Assembly: GCA_951804985.1 (NCBI GenBank)
Contig: OX638133.1
Location: 69,260,367-69,324,366, forward strand
Source: Dryomyza anilis
Lineage: Eukaryota; Arthropoda; Insecta; Diptera; Dryomyzidae
DNA: 64,000 bases
Direction: 5' to 3'
Under the pieces are notes generated by a model, which worked only from the letters and a program-made list of their open reading frames with translations, had not been told where the DNA came from and did not search any database. Of this stretch, positions 1 to 11,539 are shown in pieces. The position numbers were made by a program, and so were the translations under genes. Position 1 is the first letter of the stretch. Each line of letters begins with the position of its first letter.

Positions 1-1774
1 AAGCTTCTTCTATGAATTATTTTGTTGTTGTGCTGTCACTTCAGTTCTCCCGCTCTCGCGGATAAAAATTACACCCACACACAGAAAAAAAAGTGTGTAA
101 ATATAACTAAAATGTTAATCAATCCAATTAATTTTTAATTGAAACTCAGCCGATGTAACTTTTAGTAGCATTGAATCCCATATTCGTAATAATGAGAATA
201 TATTAATAGGAGAAACTTTAATTAATTTTTTTGTCATATTGATTATATGTTTTATTGGGAATTTTTAAATCATTAATTAATTAGTAACATCAATTAAAAA
301 TTTCATTCGATAGAAATTGCATCAATTAAATATTTTGTTAAATTAAATAAAATATTTGTCGAATAGAAACATATGAAAATAAAAATAATTTAATTCAATA
401 TATAACATAAAATAGATATTAAATAAGTATGTATACTGTTTGATATGATTTGTAAAATTCTTTCAACCAAACGAATGTTTTACCGAAGTCAGTTTTCACA
501 ACTTCTACAGGGGGGCCAATAAATTGAGTCAAACATAAAATTTGATATTCGCTTTTTAATGATTCAATATGCAACAAAATGAGCATCATAAGCCTCTTGT
601 TCAAATTCTTGACTTCAAAAATAAATTGAGCCATTTAATGCTTTAATAACATAACATACACTAAATAATGCATTATCCTGTTTTAAAAGAGCAACGTAGA
701 AGAAAATAATGTTAGAAGAAACTGAACGACGCCGCCGACGCACAAACAAAAAACAAAATGGAATCCAGAAGAAAAAAACAGTGTTGCAATTTAAGAAAAT
801 GAATAAATCAAAAGTAACAAATAAAAGTAGTTAATACTATTAAAGATTTAGTTGTATTGAAATTATATTAAATTAATTACTATTAATATTTTAATTAAAA
901 AATGTGTAAATACAATTAATTAATTAGTAAATACATTAATATTTTTAATTGGAATACGATTTTGTTTGCTATTAATATCAATTGTTATATATACGTACAA
1001 TATTTTTTTCTGTGCAATTATCCAATACCCGAAATGTGACAATTTTGATGGCACCCAAAAACTACACCGGCACACAAAGTTTCTATCTTAGTATATATAA
1101 AGTCTTTGGGTTGGTCCACCACGAAAACTCGTTAAACACCTCTCGAAAATGAATTAGTTTAATTATATTATCGTTTTTCAACCAATCTGTATTATTTTTC
1201 ATTTAATGGAACTTACAAAATCATGAACTAGTGATGGTTATTCATTTTGATATTTTATACGTAAATGTGAAAAAACCCTAAATTGAAAAATAATTCAAAA
1301 TTAACTAAAAATGTTTCGATCCGATCAGACACTTTATATATTAAAAAAATTCACTATGACACTTGCATTTGGGCAATTATATGCTAAGAAAATCTTTGTT
1401 AGTGCTTCTAATAATAAGAAAATGGGTGGCCCAACCTACATTTTTATCAAATTTTGAGAAAAATTCTACACATTTTTCTGCATCAAATTTTGATAGAAAA
1501 CTTATTTACATTTTAAAAAGGTATTATGAGCGACATTTTAATGCATTTAACTTTGATTTTATAATGTAAATTGACCACATAATCAACACTTGAAAAAGTC
1601 AACAAAACTTTTTTTTGAGTACATAAAATAAGTTTTATTTTGAATATATTTATGTTTCGGTTAAAATATTTATTTTGTTGAATGTAGTAATTTTTATGTT
1701 TAAGGGGCAACATCAAAATATGTCCGTGATGTTATAATGTAAATCAGAGCTCATTAGAAGAAAATTCGCCTACC
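1..1774. other. AT-rich intergenic DNA, no gene seen
   Basis: No open frame here has recognisable protein similarity or a plausible exon structure. There are many ATTAAT-rich runs. A short run reading cacacagaaaaaaa near 78 is roughly mirrored by ttttttctgtgc near 1005, which could be the decayed ends of one element, but the arms do not match beyond about 12 bases. Confidence 0.5.
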
Positions 1775-2026
1775 CTATAAGTCAGGCATGTCAAACACGT
1801 GGACCCGCCAACCCTTCATCTGCGGCCCGTGAAGACTTTTCAAATAATATTAAAAAAATATATATTTTCAAGAATTGAAAATGTTTAAATTTATTTTATT
1901 TTTAGGCGTTAGAATGATTATTATTTTTTGTTGTGCATTTTTGTGCAGCGATATGTATCCAATTTAACATGCCATATAAGAAATTAAATTACTAATCTTG
2001 GTTAAAAACTTATTAATTTATTTAAA

Positions 2027-2544
2027 AAAAAAACTAATAAAAAAAAACTTTTTAAAAAACAAGCTTTTAAAAAATCTGTACTAAAAAATTAAAAATAAAT
2101 TTACTAAAAATATAAAATATATTTATAGGTTGCGAGATTTAAAGTATAAGGAGTTGTAGGTTTGTGATGTATAAGATATATATATATATATAAATATGAT
2201 TATAATTGTATTCCTGTATCAAATACAAATTCATATTTAGGCTACATAATTACGAATGTAATATGCTTGTAGTTTTTAATATTTTCGCCACACGCTTTTA
2301 TTTTTGTATTTGCAAACCTCTTAGTAAATTTTAAAATTTATTGCTTATAAACGTATATCTTAGTAATATAAATTGAATAAGATTGAATTTAATTTATTTC
2401 ATATATTAATATGTATTCATTATAAATATACATACCTACCTACTATAAATATATTTTATATTTTTAGTAAATTTATTTTTAATTTTTTAGTACAGATTTT
2501 TTAAAAGCTTGTTTTTTAAAAAGTTTTTTTTTTATTAGTTTTTT
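2027..2544. repeat. Long inverted repeat inside the hAT-like element
   Basis: About 100 bases at 2027-2129 reappear as the reverse complement at 2443-2544, with shared landmarks such as acaagctttt/aaaagcttgt and tctgtact/agtacaga. The separating loop is about 310 bases of AT-rich DNA. The arms look nearly identical, so they are younger than most of the surrounding sequence or are kept alike by conversion. Confidence 0.75.
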
Positions 2545-2844
2545 ATTTTTCCTTTTTTAGTCATTATATGGTCATTAGAATTATTATTTTGCATAGATCG
2601 GTTCAGCGGTTACCAAGTTATAATTTTTGCCCTTAACACCCTCTATCGATGGAATTTAGAATTACTTTCTAGTCTTTGAAAATTTCCCCAAGGATTTCCT
2701 GTACCAAGCATTGTCAGTTAAGTGGTTACCGAGATATAAAATTTTGATCTTAGCACCCTCTATCGTTTTATAAATGTAGTAACCAAATAATAATTCTCCG
2801 CCAAAACAACTTTTCTCAAAGACAATTCTTTCTCAGACTGCCCA

Positions 2845-3310
2845 TCCCCGTAGAATTCTTCCCAGTAGAATATTTAGCCGTAGAAATCTTCGCCGTAAAA
2901 TTCTTCTCCATATAACGCATTTCCCTAGAATTCTTCCCGGTAGAATTTATCCCGGTATAATTGTTCCCGGTGGAATTCATTCCCGTAGAGTTTTTCCCAG
3001 TAGAAGTTTTAGTGTGGTGAGTTTTAATGTGGTGAGTTTTAGTGTGGTAAATTTAGATGCAGTGAATTTTGGTGTGCTGAGTTTTGATGTGGTGAATTTT
3101 AGTGTGGTGAGTTTATAGTGTGGTGAGTTTTTAGTGTGGTAAGTTTTAATGTGGTAAATTTTATTGTGGTGTGTTTTAGTGTGGTGAATTTTTATGTGGT
3201 GATTTTTATTGTGGTGATTTTTAGTGTAGTGAATTTCAGTGTGGTGAGTTATAGTGTGGTGAATTTTGGTGTGGTGAATTTTTTTTGGGGAGTTTTAGTG
3301 TGGTGAGTTC
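2845..3310 (+). repeat. Two adjoining minisatellites (about 17-bp and about 14-bp units)
   Basis: From about 2845 to 3010 a degenerate unit of the type cccgtagaattctt recurs roughly every 17 bases. From about 3005 to 3310 a second degenerate unit, tgtggtgagtttta, recurs about twenty times with a period near 14 bases. Both lie inside the hAT-like element. Confidence 0.75.
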
Positions 3311-3479
3311 GTTTTTCTTTATCTTATTTTTTTTACTTTAGTTTGGATTTTAGTTTTATGTTATTGCTTTTGTTTTCGTATTTTTGCTTTTGTTTTATGC
3401 TTTTGCTTTTCATTTTTTTTTTGTATTTGAGTTTTTTGTTTTATGTTCGTAGCTGGTGAAAGTGCCGAGTTATATCATT

Positions 3480-3655
3480 TTGAAAGTTTAGGTTGTATGG
3501 GAGGTGCCACGCTTCTTTGTCAATCCCGCCCATATATAGCCTGTCATTCCTTCCAGATTATACCGCATCCGTGGTAAAAATTTCAAGAAAATCGGATCAG
3601 CAGTTTAGACGGAGAAGCGGAACAAACGTACAAACAGATTTATTATATTAATAGG
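3480..3655 (+). mobile_element. Possible decayed LINE 3' end
   Basis: The stretch contains phrases such as aaaatcggatcagcagttta, then gacggagaagcggaac, and an A/T-rich end near ttattatattaatagga. Similar phrases are common at the 3' ends of arthropod non-LTR retrotransposons. No coding remnant is attached, so this rests on pattern memory only. Confidence 0.3.
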
Positions 3656-3663
3656 ATGTCATC

Positions 3664-4060
3664 TTTCTAGGTGAAGAACGCACTTCAGAGGGTCCATTAA
3701 TAATAAATGTGACCTCTAGCGGAGAAAATTCGAAGTTCTAAGTTTGCCAAATTTTTCCCCGTTGCCAATACTATACATGTTTTAAATTTCAATTTTCTAG
3801 GTGAAAAACGCACTTTAGAGGGTCCATTAATAGTAAATGCGCCCTCTTGCGGACAAAATTCAAAGTTCTGAGTTTGCCATATTTTTCCTCGTGTCTAAAA
3901 CTATACATATTCTAAATTTCAACATTCTAGCTAAAGAACAGACCTCACACGGTCCAAAAATAGTTTTATCGCCCCCTATCGGCCAAAATTCGTATTTTTT
4001 ATATGTGCCACATAGTATACTATATGTGTTTCAAGTTTCAACTCGATCGGATATAAGGAA
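3664..4060 (+). repeat. Three diverged tandem repeats of about 130 bp
   Basis: Units start near 3668, 3799 and 3929. Each has the order ctaggtgaagaacgcac, gagggtccattaat, a gcccctctagcgg-type phrase, aaaattcgaagttct and tttgccaaatttttcc, and ends near ctatacatgttttaaattt. The first two match well and the third is more worn. The open frame across the last two units is an accident of the repeat. Confidence 0.75.
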
Positions 4061-5201
4061 GTGTGTTAAATTTGATATTTTTGTGCCCGACATACTAACA
4101 AACGAACAAACGAACAAAGGTACAAACAAGTGAAGTTAAATAAAAGCTTGTAAAAACATCAATTTTCTGTAGGTACATTATTTTTTATATAGATCTTAAT
4201 TTATATTCATAATTGTCATTTTAAATATAATACATGGCGTTGCACAAATGACATATTCATGATTTTTAACATTTTTTTCATGAAGTTATATTATTTTTTA
4301 TTCATACAATTTTAAATTGATTGTAAAATTTTGAATTTCCCTTGGCTCTATTTCGCCGGCATGTATAAAAAATATATGGTAGTGCATAGTTTTGTACGTC
4401 TAACACCGAAGAGAAAAATACGTTATTGTTTTTGGTGCCACTATTAAAAATAAAAGGAGAGAAATATAATTAAAACCAAAAACCTCAAAAACTGGACCCT
4501 ATTTAACAAAACCATTTAAGGAATCAGCTCAAGTATCAAGTAAAGCCGTAATCAGAATGTAACAAGATACAAATATTGTGACTTTTAATAAAAAAAATAT
4601 CCACATGTTTTAACCAAGAGTCTTTACACAAACTGGAAATGGAATCATTTTATTATTTTTTTTAGTAAGTAAAACTTTTCGTATTAGAGATATTCCACAC
4701 CAAATATACCAGAGTTTAAGACTCACCTCCAGAGATACAGTTGTCCAAAGTTTGAAAAAATTAATCAATGACCACTTTTTGTGATTGTAGAAAAAACTCT
4801 TGACCGTAGAATGCTGCAAACCACGTTTTCAGGATATTAAAACAAACTTTGTCATAACTCATGTTTTATAAAATTTTCTTACTGTTTGAAATAAACTCCA
4901 TTGTAAATACCTCAGACAAAAGTATTCGCAGGATCAAAGAACTTCGGACATTTTTTCGATATTCTTCAAACAGATATAAATCGCACCATTTTTGCAAAAA
5001 AAAAAACGCCTGCTTTAATAAACATCAATGGAAAATTTGTTAATCTTCACTTTATATTTTATTTTACAACTGAAGAACATAATGTAAAATAAAAAACGAG
5101 CGATTTTTGTTTCTTATGGTACACAAATGCGGCCCGCCTCATCTTTTTAATCGCCAATGCGGCCCGTGATGCTAAATGAGTTTGACATGCCTGCTATAAG
5201 T

Positions 5202-6190
5202 GGTGCAGGAATTTGGACATGGAGATCGACGCCGTTGATGATGCATCTTCCCGTGTTTGCAGTAATCAATATGAGATAATTTGTGTTTGCAAACCAAACT
5301 TAAAATGGGTGCTATCGTAATTTTAGTAGAAAAATATCTCGTTCCAGCAAAAACAAGAATTTGACATCAAACCAAAAAGGCGCATTCCGAAGTGAGATGT
5401 GTAAATTGTCGTATCTGTATGGAGACTTTATGGATTCAGTGTATGCATTGACAATAAGAATACATACGTTGGTTGTATAAAATAATTCTTAGAAAAAATA
5501 TGTATGAACATGTTCATTGAAATAAATGTATAGATATCCGCATGTGTATCCGCATGTACTTCACATAATTAAAAAATGCAGAAAACGAAGACTATGTAGA
5601 AATACAATGTGTTGGTAAATTATTTTAAATAAATACAAATGTATTAGGAAATGTAGTAGAACTACATTTTTTCAAAACAAATACTGAACGGTGTCTGTCT
5701 ACTCTTCTAATTAATTTTATACTCCTTTTATAAGATTATCAACGCTATTTATTTTATTGAATTAAATGTGCTTCATATATCAACTTTTTGTGAAGCAAGG
5801 ATGCTATATGAAGCACATTTTCCTAATAGCCCAGCAGCAAAATTCAGGCGTAAGAACTACCACTGAATTTTGGTCATGTAGCCCAGTGTTCTCATTCTAC
5901 TCCGATCGGAGTAGTTCTACTCCATTTCATTTTTATTTTTAAAATCTATTATTACACTCCGTTAGTAGAATTTTCTACTACTCCACTCCGGTAGTAGCAT
6001 TTTCTACTTCCTTCTAATAATGTTCTACTCCCTTTTACTGCCTTTTATCTACTCCCTTTGCAAAAATAGCTTACTTATTTTTTGTTTATTAGCGCCCCAA
6101 ACAAAATGTCATTATTATAATTATTCTATATTCTAATATATATGATCGATTATCTGTTAAATGAATGGAAAATTCTAGAAGTTATAATTA
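5202..6190. other. Intergenic DNA with a small perfect hairpin and a TCTACTCC-rich patch
   Basis: No gene is visible. Positions 5764-5779 and 5805-5820 form a 16-bp perfect inverted repeat with a 25-base loop. From about 5890 to 6060 the octamer tctactcc and variants recur irregularly on the plus strand, as in the terminal part of some MITEs. No matching far end was found. Confidence 0.45.
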
Positions 6191-6195
6191 AATAT

Positions 6196-6875
6196 ACACT
6201 AAGAAAACAAGATGTTTATGAAAGTATTGCTGCAACTATCTGTTTCAATTTCCGCCTTGTAGCAAACATCCCACAAGTTTCAATAACATTGCAGCAAAAC
6301 TATTAATATTTTTTAAATATGACATATATACAGATAGTTACGAGATGTTTGCCACAAAAGCAATGAAAATTGAGATATTTACAGTTGACTGATAGCAAAC
6401 ATCCTGTGTCCTTGGACATTTGCAGCAAAACTTTTGAAGTATTTTGACTACTATGAAAAATGAAAATGGCGTACTTTTTCCTTACGCTCGATTTATCCAA
6501 AACAATTAAGTAAATCAAATGGTGTAAAAAAGTGCCAACTCAAATATTAAATTTTAATGGTAAAAGTGAAAATAAAATATCGTGTGATTTGAATTATCAA
6601 CATGTGATGGAAAATATTTCTTTTCAGAGTTTACTTTGATGACAGCATCGCCGGTCGGACTTGGTTCTTCTGCGAAGAAATCTCAAGTCGTTGTACAATT
6701 TTACCTTCGAAGGATTTATAAAGACGATGGTGCTGTTTTAATTCTAGAATAAATAAAAATACATTTGCTTCATTTTCTTTAAATTCAATAAAAATTACTC
6801 CGCGAATTCTAATGGAGTACATTTTCCAAATATTCATCAACTATCTTCCTATTTGAAGGTTGTTTAATTGATGGT
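6196..6875 (+). mobile_element. Copy of CACTAAGAAAAC-ended DNA repeat (truncated)
   Basis: The copy starts with tacactaagaaaac and shares long collinear stretches with copies at 19200 and 39602. Shared landmarks are the aacatcccacaagtttcaat region and the agtttactttgatgacagca region. The right end present in the 39602 copy is missing here, because other repeat sequence takes over after about 6875. No transposase is encoded, so this is a non-autonomous DNA element. Confidence 0.65.
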
Positions 6876-6879
6876 TGAC

Positions 6880-7450
6880 ATACGAATATCATTTCGTCAG
6901 TATCATGCCAAAGGGTCGAATGTGCAATTTTTGACATTTGTGTTTTTTTACATTTTTGAATGTAGTTTTTCCTCAAGTATACTGTGCTAAAAGCGCGTGT
7001 CGTTTTGTTGGATATTTCTAGCCACAAAAGTCAAAACCATTGATACGAGATAAAATAGTGGTGCATCATTATTTAAAAATATTTTTCCAAACATTAATTG
7101 CCATTTGTTGTTTGCAGGAAAAAATGTTTGGCAAAATATTTTTAAATAATGATGCTGATCGATAGGTGCTTTGAAAACAAACAATTAATACCTCTATAAA
7201 CAATTAATACCTATATATGGCAAACTATTTTTAATTAATGATGCAGATTGAAAGGTGCTTTGAAAACAAACAATAAATGCCTTCACATCACTATTTTATC
7301 TTGTACCAAAATAACAAAGAAATTGCAAAAATTGAAAATCTTGTCATGCCAAAAGGGTGAATCTTTTGTTTTTTTGCTATAACTATTTAATGGTACAAGA
7401 TAAAATAGTGATGTGAAGGCATTTATTGTTTGTTTTCAAAGCACCTAATA
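6880..7450. repeat. Dispersed repeat with 56-bp perfect inverted arms
   Basis: Sequence from about 6890 to 7020 matches 56200-56320 (landmarks tatcatgccaaagg, ctcaagtatactgt, gttggatatttctag). Within it, 7253-7308 and 7391-7446 are perfect reverse complements over 56 bases, separated by 82 bases. Related pieces with the phrase ggtgctttgaaaacaaacaa recur at 7165-7190. No coding function is apparent. Confidence 0.7.
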
Positions 7451-7599
7451 ATTTAAACAAAGTCAAAATAAGTTTTTTTTATATTTATGGTATTTTATAT
7501 ATAACACTACACAACAGCCATTCTGCGCAGCAGTCAAGGTTATTTTTGTATTATGTAAAATGACGCCCTTATTCCGAAAATATGATTTAATAATGTTTC

Positions 7600-7770
7600 T
7601 TTGGATAGGTTTACAAAATATGGGCCAATAACTTTTGGATGGAGCTTTCATAAAGGTGGTCACATATATTTTCAAATATCTCGCGTTTTAAATAACACAT
7701 ATAATCAAATGTTATATCGAATGAAAGTTAATTGAATATCGAATAAACATTTCTTAATTTTTTTTAAAAT
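7600..7770. repeat. Inverted, diverged copy of the PLE-array flank
   Basis: Read on the minus strand, this stretch resembles 9610-9780 and the equivalent part of each array unit. Shared phrases include ggataggttta, gagctttcataaaggtggtcacatatat and tgttatatcgaatgaaag. The match is imperfect. It suggests an older copy of the same sequence lying on the opposite strand upstream of the PLE. Confidence 0.55.
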
Positions 7771-8269
7771 TGGTTCATTAGTTTAGGGTAACTCGAAAGG
7801 AAAACTTTTTTTTTAACAAAAATTTAAGAAAAAATTCATTTAAAAAAATGCAAAAAAAATCGAGAAAGTAAGATGATACACAAATTTTAATTATTCAAAA
7901 TTAGTTCACACTCTTTCGAAGAAATTGAGCTATAAATGACAAAAATATATGGGTAACATTTGAGGATAAAAAAATGTATGTAAAAGCAATATAATTGAGT
8001 GCTATACAAATAGGCATAAAAATCAAAAATATGAGCGAATCACGATTATCTTTTGTGCACCTATTGATAGATGATTGCTTGTAATTAATTTTATAACTTT
8101 ATCTTTAATACTTAACGAGATATGTGATCCTAAAAAGTAAACCCATATTTAATAGTGGATGTAGAAGATTACGTTGACTAAATCGACTCATTTTCGAACT
8201 TCGAATAACTATTCTACTAAAATATATTGAAAATAAATTTTACATCATTCGGAATAGCAGTTTTAAAGT

Positions 8270-8430
8270 TATCGTGTATAGGCGGACAGACAGACGGTCA
8301 TGTCTAAATCGACTCGGAAAGTGATGTTGACCAAGAAAATATATACTTTTTCATACCAGTCACGCCTACTAAGAGGCTCTTAAATATCCTCACATATATT
8401 TTATAACTTGTAACCCATGGGTATAGGGTA
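8270..8430 (-). mobile_element. Diverged DINE-1/mini-me-like fragment
   Basis: On the minus strand this reads ggtatgaaaaagtatatat, then cgagtcgattta, then a gtccgtctgtctgtccgcc-type run. That is the same order as in the copies at 20.3, 45.7 and 52.3 kb. It is the most worn of the four copies I can see. Confidence 0.6.
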
Positions 8431-8527
8431 TAAACATTTTTTAATAAAATGTTGGTCGACAAAATTTACATTTTTCGAGTTCTTTCATAGAGTTTTCTTA
8501 AACCAATTCCAAACTATTGTAAGAAAT

Positions 8528-9600
8528 AAATTTTGTTATTTATTCAGGCTCTGGTCCGGTTTTGTTTTAAAAATAAAAATCTTTTTTGTTTTATTAAAAC
8601 ATTTGTTTTGTTGTTTCGATATTTCGAACTAAAAATAAGTGACGCACAATACCACAAAGATAACATAAAAAAGATTCGAAAAATACTAAACAAAAACAGC
8701 TTTAGCTATAAAACAACGATGGACATAATAAAAAACGTAATTAAAAAGATTGATGAGGATACAACGGAAAAACCGACAAAAATATACAATTCCATGACAC
8801 ACGTTCCAGGATTTTCTAACAGAATTGTGCACGCTGACATATATAATAAAGACAAAATAAATATTGCATTAATGACAAATTACACATTACAACAACTTTA
8901 CTCAAATACAAAAACTAAATTATTAGACAAATTGGAAAAATCTAACGTAAAATACCTTGTAATGGAGACGGATCCAACATTTGTAATAAAATATATGTTG
9001 GAACAACAAAATCAAAACTACGGACAAGATTAGCTGCACATAAATCGGACTACATAAATAGAACAGGAATATTAGACAACAAAACAGCACTAGCGGCCCA
9101 CTGTGCCACCACTGGACACTCTCCAAGCGTAGACAACGCGAAAATAATACAACAAGAAACCAACTACAAAAAACGATACACAATAGAAATGTTACATATA
9201 ATAAATACTCCCGCGAATATACGAATAAACTATAAAACAGACACGGAAAAATGCGCGCATATTTATAGACACATCATCACAAAACATAAACAAAACAAAA
9301 ACTTAGTAATTAAATGACACTCAGTGAAGGTGGACGTACGTAACTCAATGTAAGAAAGTTTTGTTCAATGTATTCTTGTCTTATTAAAAAATGTTTAGCG
9401 TAATTACGGTGATATACTTATTGTTTAAATTGTTATAATTTCATTGTAATTTCCTGAAGACGAATACCGATGGTATTCGAAATATCGAAACAACAATATA
9501 AATGTTTTAATAAAACAAAAAATAGTTTTATTTTTAAAACAAAACCGGACCTAGAGCCTGAATAAATAACAAAATTTATAATAATTAAGGTCGATAAAAA
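8528..9600 (+). mobile_element. Degenerate Penelope-like element, 5'-truncated, with GIY-YIG tail
   Basis: The reading frame to 9033 ends with residues typical of the linker after a Penelope reverse transcriptase (Y-N-S-M-T-H-V-P-G-F). A frame change near 8945 is needed to continue into KIPCNG, then IYVGTTKSKLRTRLAAHKSDY-like residues, then TALAAHCATTGH, ending at a stop near 9317. This is the layout of the GIY-YIG endonuclease domain fused to PLE reverse transcriptases: the 'IYVG' strand, the conserved Arg in the following helix and a late His. Most of the reverse transcriptase is missing. The 3' untranslated end runs to about 9600. Its last 100 bases (9476-9579) are repeated in inverse orientation at 8528-8627, giving inverted ends as known for Penelope. 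Confidence 0.8.
9454..9490 (+). ncRNA. Hammerhead-ribozyme-like motif in the PLE tail (copy 1)
   Basis: CTGAAGA at 9454-9460 is followed by a perfect 7-bp stem, GAATACC/GGTATTC, with loop GAT (462-478), and then GAAA at 9479-9482. The order CUGANGA, stem II, GAAA is the hammerhead core, and degenerate hammerheads are known in PLE terminal repeats. An extra C lies between CTGAAGA and the stem. A convincing stem I and stem III were not found, so catalytic activity is doubtful. The same motif recurs at 11047, 12664 and 14281. Confidence 0.45.
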
Positions 9601-9954
9601 TTAAAATATATATATTGTAAGAAATGTTTATTGAATATATATTTATCTTTCATTCGATATAACAATTGAGTTTATGGGTTTTATTAAACGCGAGGTATTT
9701 ACAAATATATGTGACTACCTTTTTGAAAGCTCAGTACTAAAGATATTGTCCGAAATCTCATAAACCTATCCGTAGAAAATTTTTGAATTCATATATTCAA
9801 ATTCTGCGAGTCATTTCAAATAATACAAAAATAATGGAATTTACTGAGCAAACTTTTTTCTCATTTTGTTGTGTAGTGTAATTATTTATTATAGTATGTG
9901 TGATTAAAATTTAGTATATAAACGCGTTTTAAATTTAGTTAGTATACGGTTTTT

Positions 9955-10700
9955 TTAAATCCAGAAACACCCTGTGAAAATTTCCCTTATAACCATCTCC
10001 TCTTTGAATGACATTCCGGCAAAGTTGCTAATTTGACGCTGGTTCTTTTTAATTCGTTTGTAGAAATATTCCATTTCGTCTTGACAAAGACGCCTTGTCT
10101 TTAAATATTGGAAATTAGTTAGCGACATATGTTGCCAAAGTATTTGCAAACTGTTAATATTAAATATCCAATTTCATAAAAAAGGATATCTAGCGTGCTC
10201 AATGTTCTCTAAAAGTAATTTTTCGATATTTAAAATATTGATTTGTTTTTCAGATTCTCAAAAAACAGTTCTGCACAATATGGTTTCATCTTTATTTTCA
10301 CTATAGAAAACATCAAATAATTGTCTAAAAAAGAGATTGTATTCTGCGGTATGTCTTAACGATGAATCATACTTCTCCGGGTCTGAATTATATAGATTTA
10401 TCATTGCATTACCAACAGAATAATTCATAACTTTTAAAGCATTTTTAGTAGAATATTTAATAAAATCATATATCCACATTAAACTGAAAAATGAACAATA
10501 TATTATAATTAATACAAATCAAACATCGCAAATACATGTTTAATAAGCCAATAATAATAATTATTCATAAAACAGACAAGAAAAATACAACCCATTTACA
10601 ACAACATAGCCAAAAATAATATTTAAAAATGTAAAAATTTTATATAAAACACTTTATAAAATCTACAAAAAAACCATAAAAAAACAGAAAAAAGCAGCAG
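9955..10700 (-). pseudogene. P-element-like transposase remnant, unit 1
   Basis: On the minus strand, 10479-10258 encodes a stretch with VMNYSVGNAMINLY, then HTAEYN, then FDVFYSEN. It resembles the 'AAQVFS.TVA...TAEF...LFD..N' part of P-element/THAP9-type transposases. After a stop, 10149-9955 encodes a stretch with LQILWQHM, then LKTRRLCQDEMEYFYKRI, resembling the 'L..LNQD.LENFFG.IR' motif that follows in the same family. The frame is broken by stops. A splice-acceptor-like ttcatttttcag lies just upstream of the first segment, fitting the intron-containing genes of P elements. Only the C-terminal half is visible. Confidence 0.65.
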
Positions 10701-10707
10701 AAAAAAA

Positions 10708-11200
10708 CACACACTCCAAGCTTAGACAACGCGAAAATAATACAACAAGAAACCAAGTACAAAAAACGATACACAATAGAAATATTACATATAATAAATA
10801 CTCCCGCGAATATACGAATAAACTATAAAACAGACACGGAAAAATGCGCGCATATTTATAGACACATCATCACAAAACATAAACAAAACAAAAACTTAGT
10901 AATTAAATGACACTCAGTGAAAGTGGACGTGCGTTACTCAATGTAAGAAAGTTTTGTTCAATGTATTCTTGTCTTATTAAAAATTGTTTAGCGTAATTAT
11001 GGTGATATACTTAATGTTTAAATTGTTATAATTTCATTGTAATTTCCTGAAGACGAATACCGACGGTATTCGAAATATCGAAACAACAAAATAAATGTTT
11101 TAATAAAACAAAAAAGAGTTTTATTTTTAAAACAAAACCGGACCTAGAGCCTGAATAAATAACAAAATTTATAATAATTAAGGTCGATAAAAATTAAAAT
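10708..11200 (+). mobile_element. 5'-truncated PLE tail, unit 1/2 junction
   Basis: It starts within the GIY-YIG coding region (cactccaagcttagacaacg matches 9118 onwards). It runs through the same C-terminal codons and stop and includes the hammerhead-like motif at 11047 (loop GAC instead of GAT). It reproduces the end matching 9500-9600. The coding part is too short to form a domain. Confidence 0.75.
11047..11083 (+). ncRNA. Hammerhead-like motif, copy 2
   Basis: CTGAAGA, then the 7-bp stem GAATACC/GGTATTC with loop GAC, then GAAA. Only the loop differs from copy 1 and the stem is intact. Confidence 0.4.
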
Positions 11201-11539
11201 ATATATATTGTAAGAAATGTTTATTGAATATTTAATTATCTTTCATTCGATATAACAATTGAATTTATGGGTTTTATTAAACGCGATATATTTACAAATA
11301 TATGTGACCACCTTTTTGAAAGCTCAGTACTAAAGATATTGCCCGAAATCTCGTAAACCTATCCGTAGAATATTTTTTAATTCATATATTCAAATTCAAA
11401 TAATACAAAAATAATGGAACTTACTGCGCAAACTTTTTTTCTCATTTTGTTGTGTAGTGTAATTATTTATTATAGTATATGTGATTAAAATTTAGTATAT
11501 GGCTTTAAAACGCGTTTTAAATTTAGTTAGTATTCAGTT

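Larger units (their letters stand above)
1775..5201. mobile_element. hAT-like non-autonomous DNA transposon with 8-bp target duplication
   Basis: The element runs from 1783 to 5193. Its ends are 14-bp perfect terminal inverted repeats, CAGGCATGTCAAAC at 1783-1796 and its complement at 5180-5193. Both sides are followed by subterminal GCGGCCCG motifs (near 1822, 5129 and 5158). The flanks carry an exact 8-bp direct repeat, ctataagt, at 1775-1782 and 5194-5201. An 8-bp duplication with CAG-starting ends is the signature of hAT transposons. The 3.4-kb interior has no transposase frame that I can see, so it should be non-autonomous. It has captured or accumulated other repeats, described separately. 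Confidence 0.85.

Noticed and set aside
78..1015. Possible transposon with cacacagaaaaaa ends
   Set aside because: Only about a dozen low-complexity bases match, and no target duplication or repeat partner was found.
3837..4133. 98-residue plus-strand frame
   Set aside because: It is made of two of the 130-bp tandem repeat units and has no protein-like composition.
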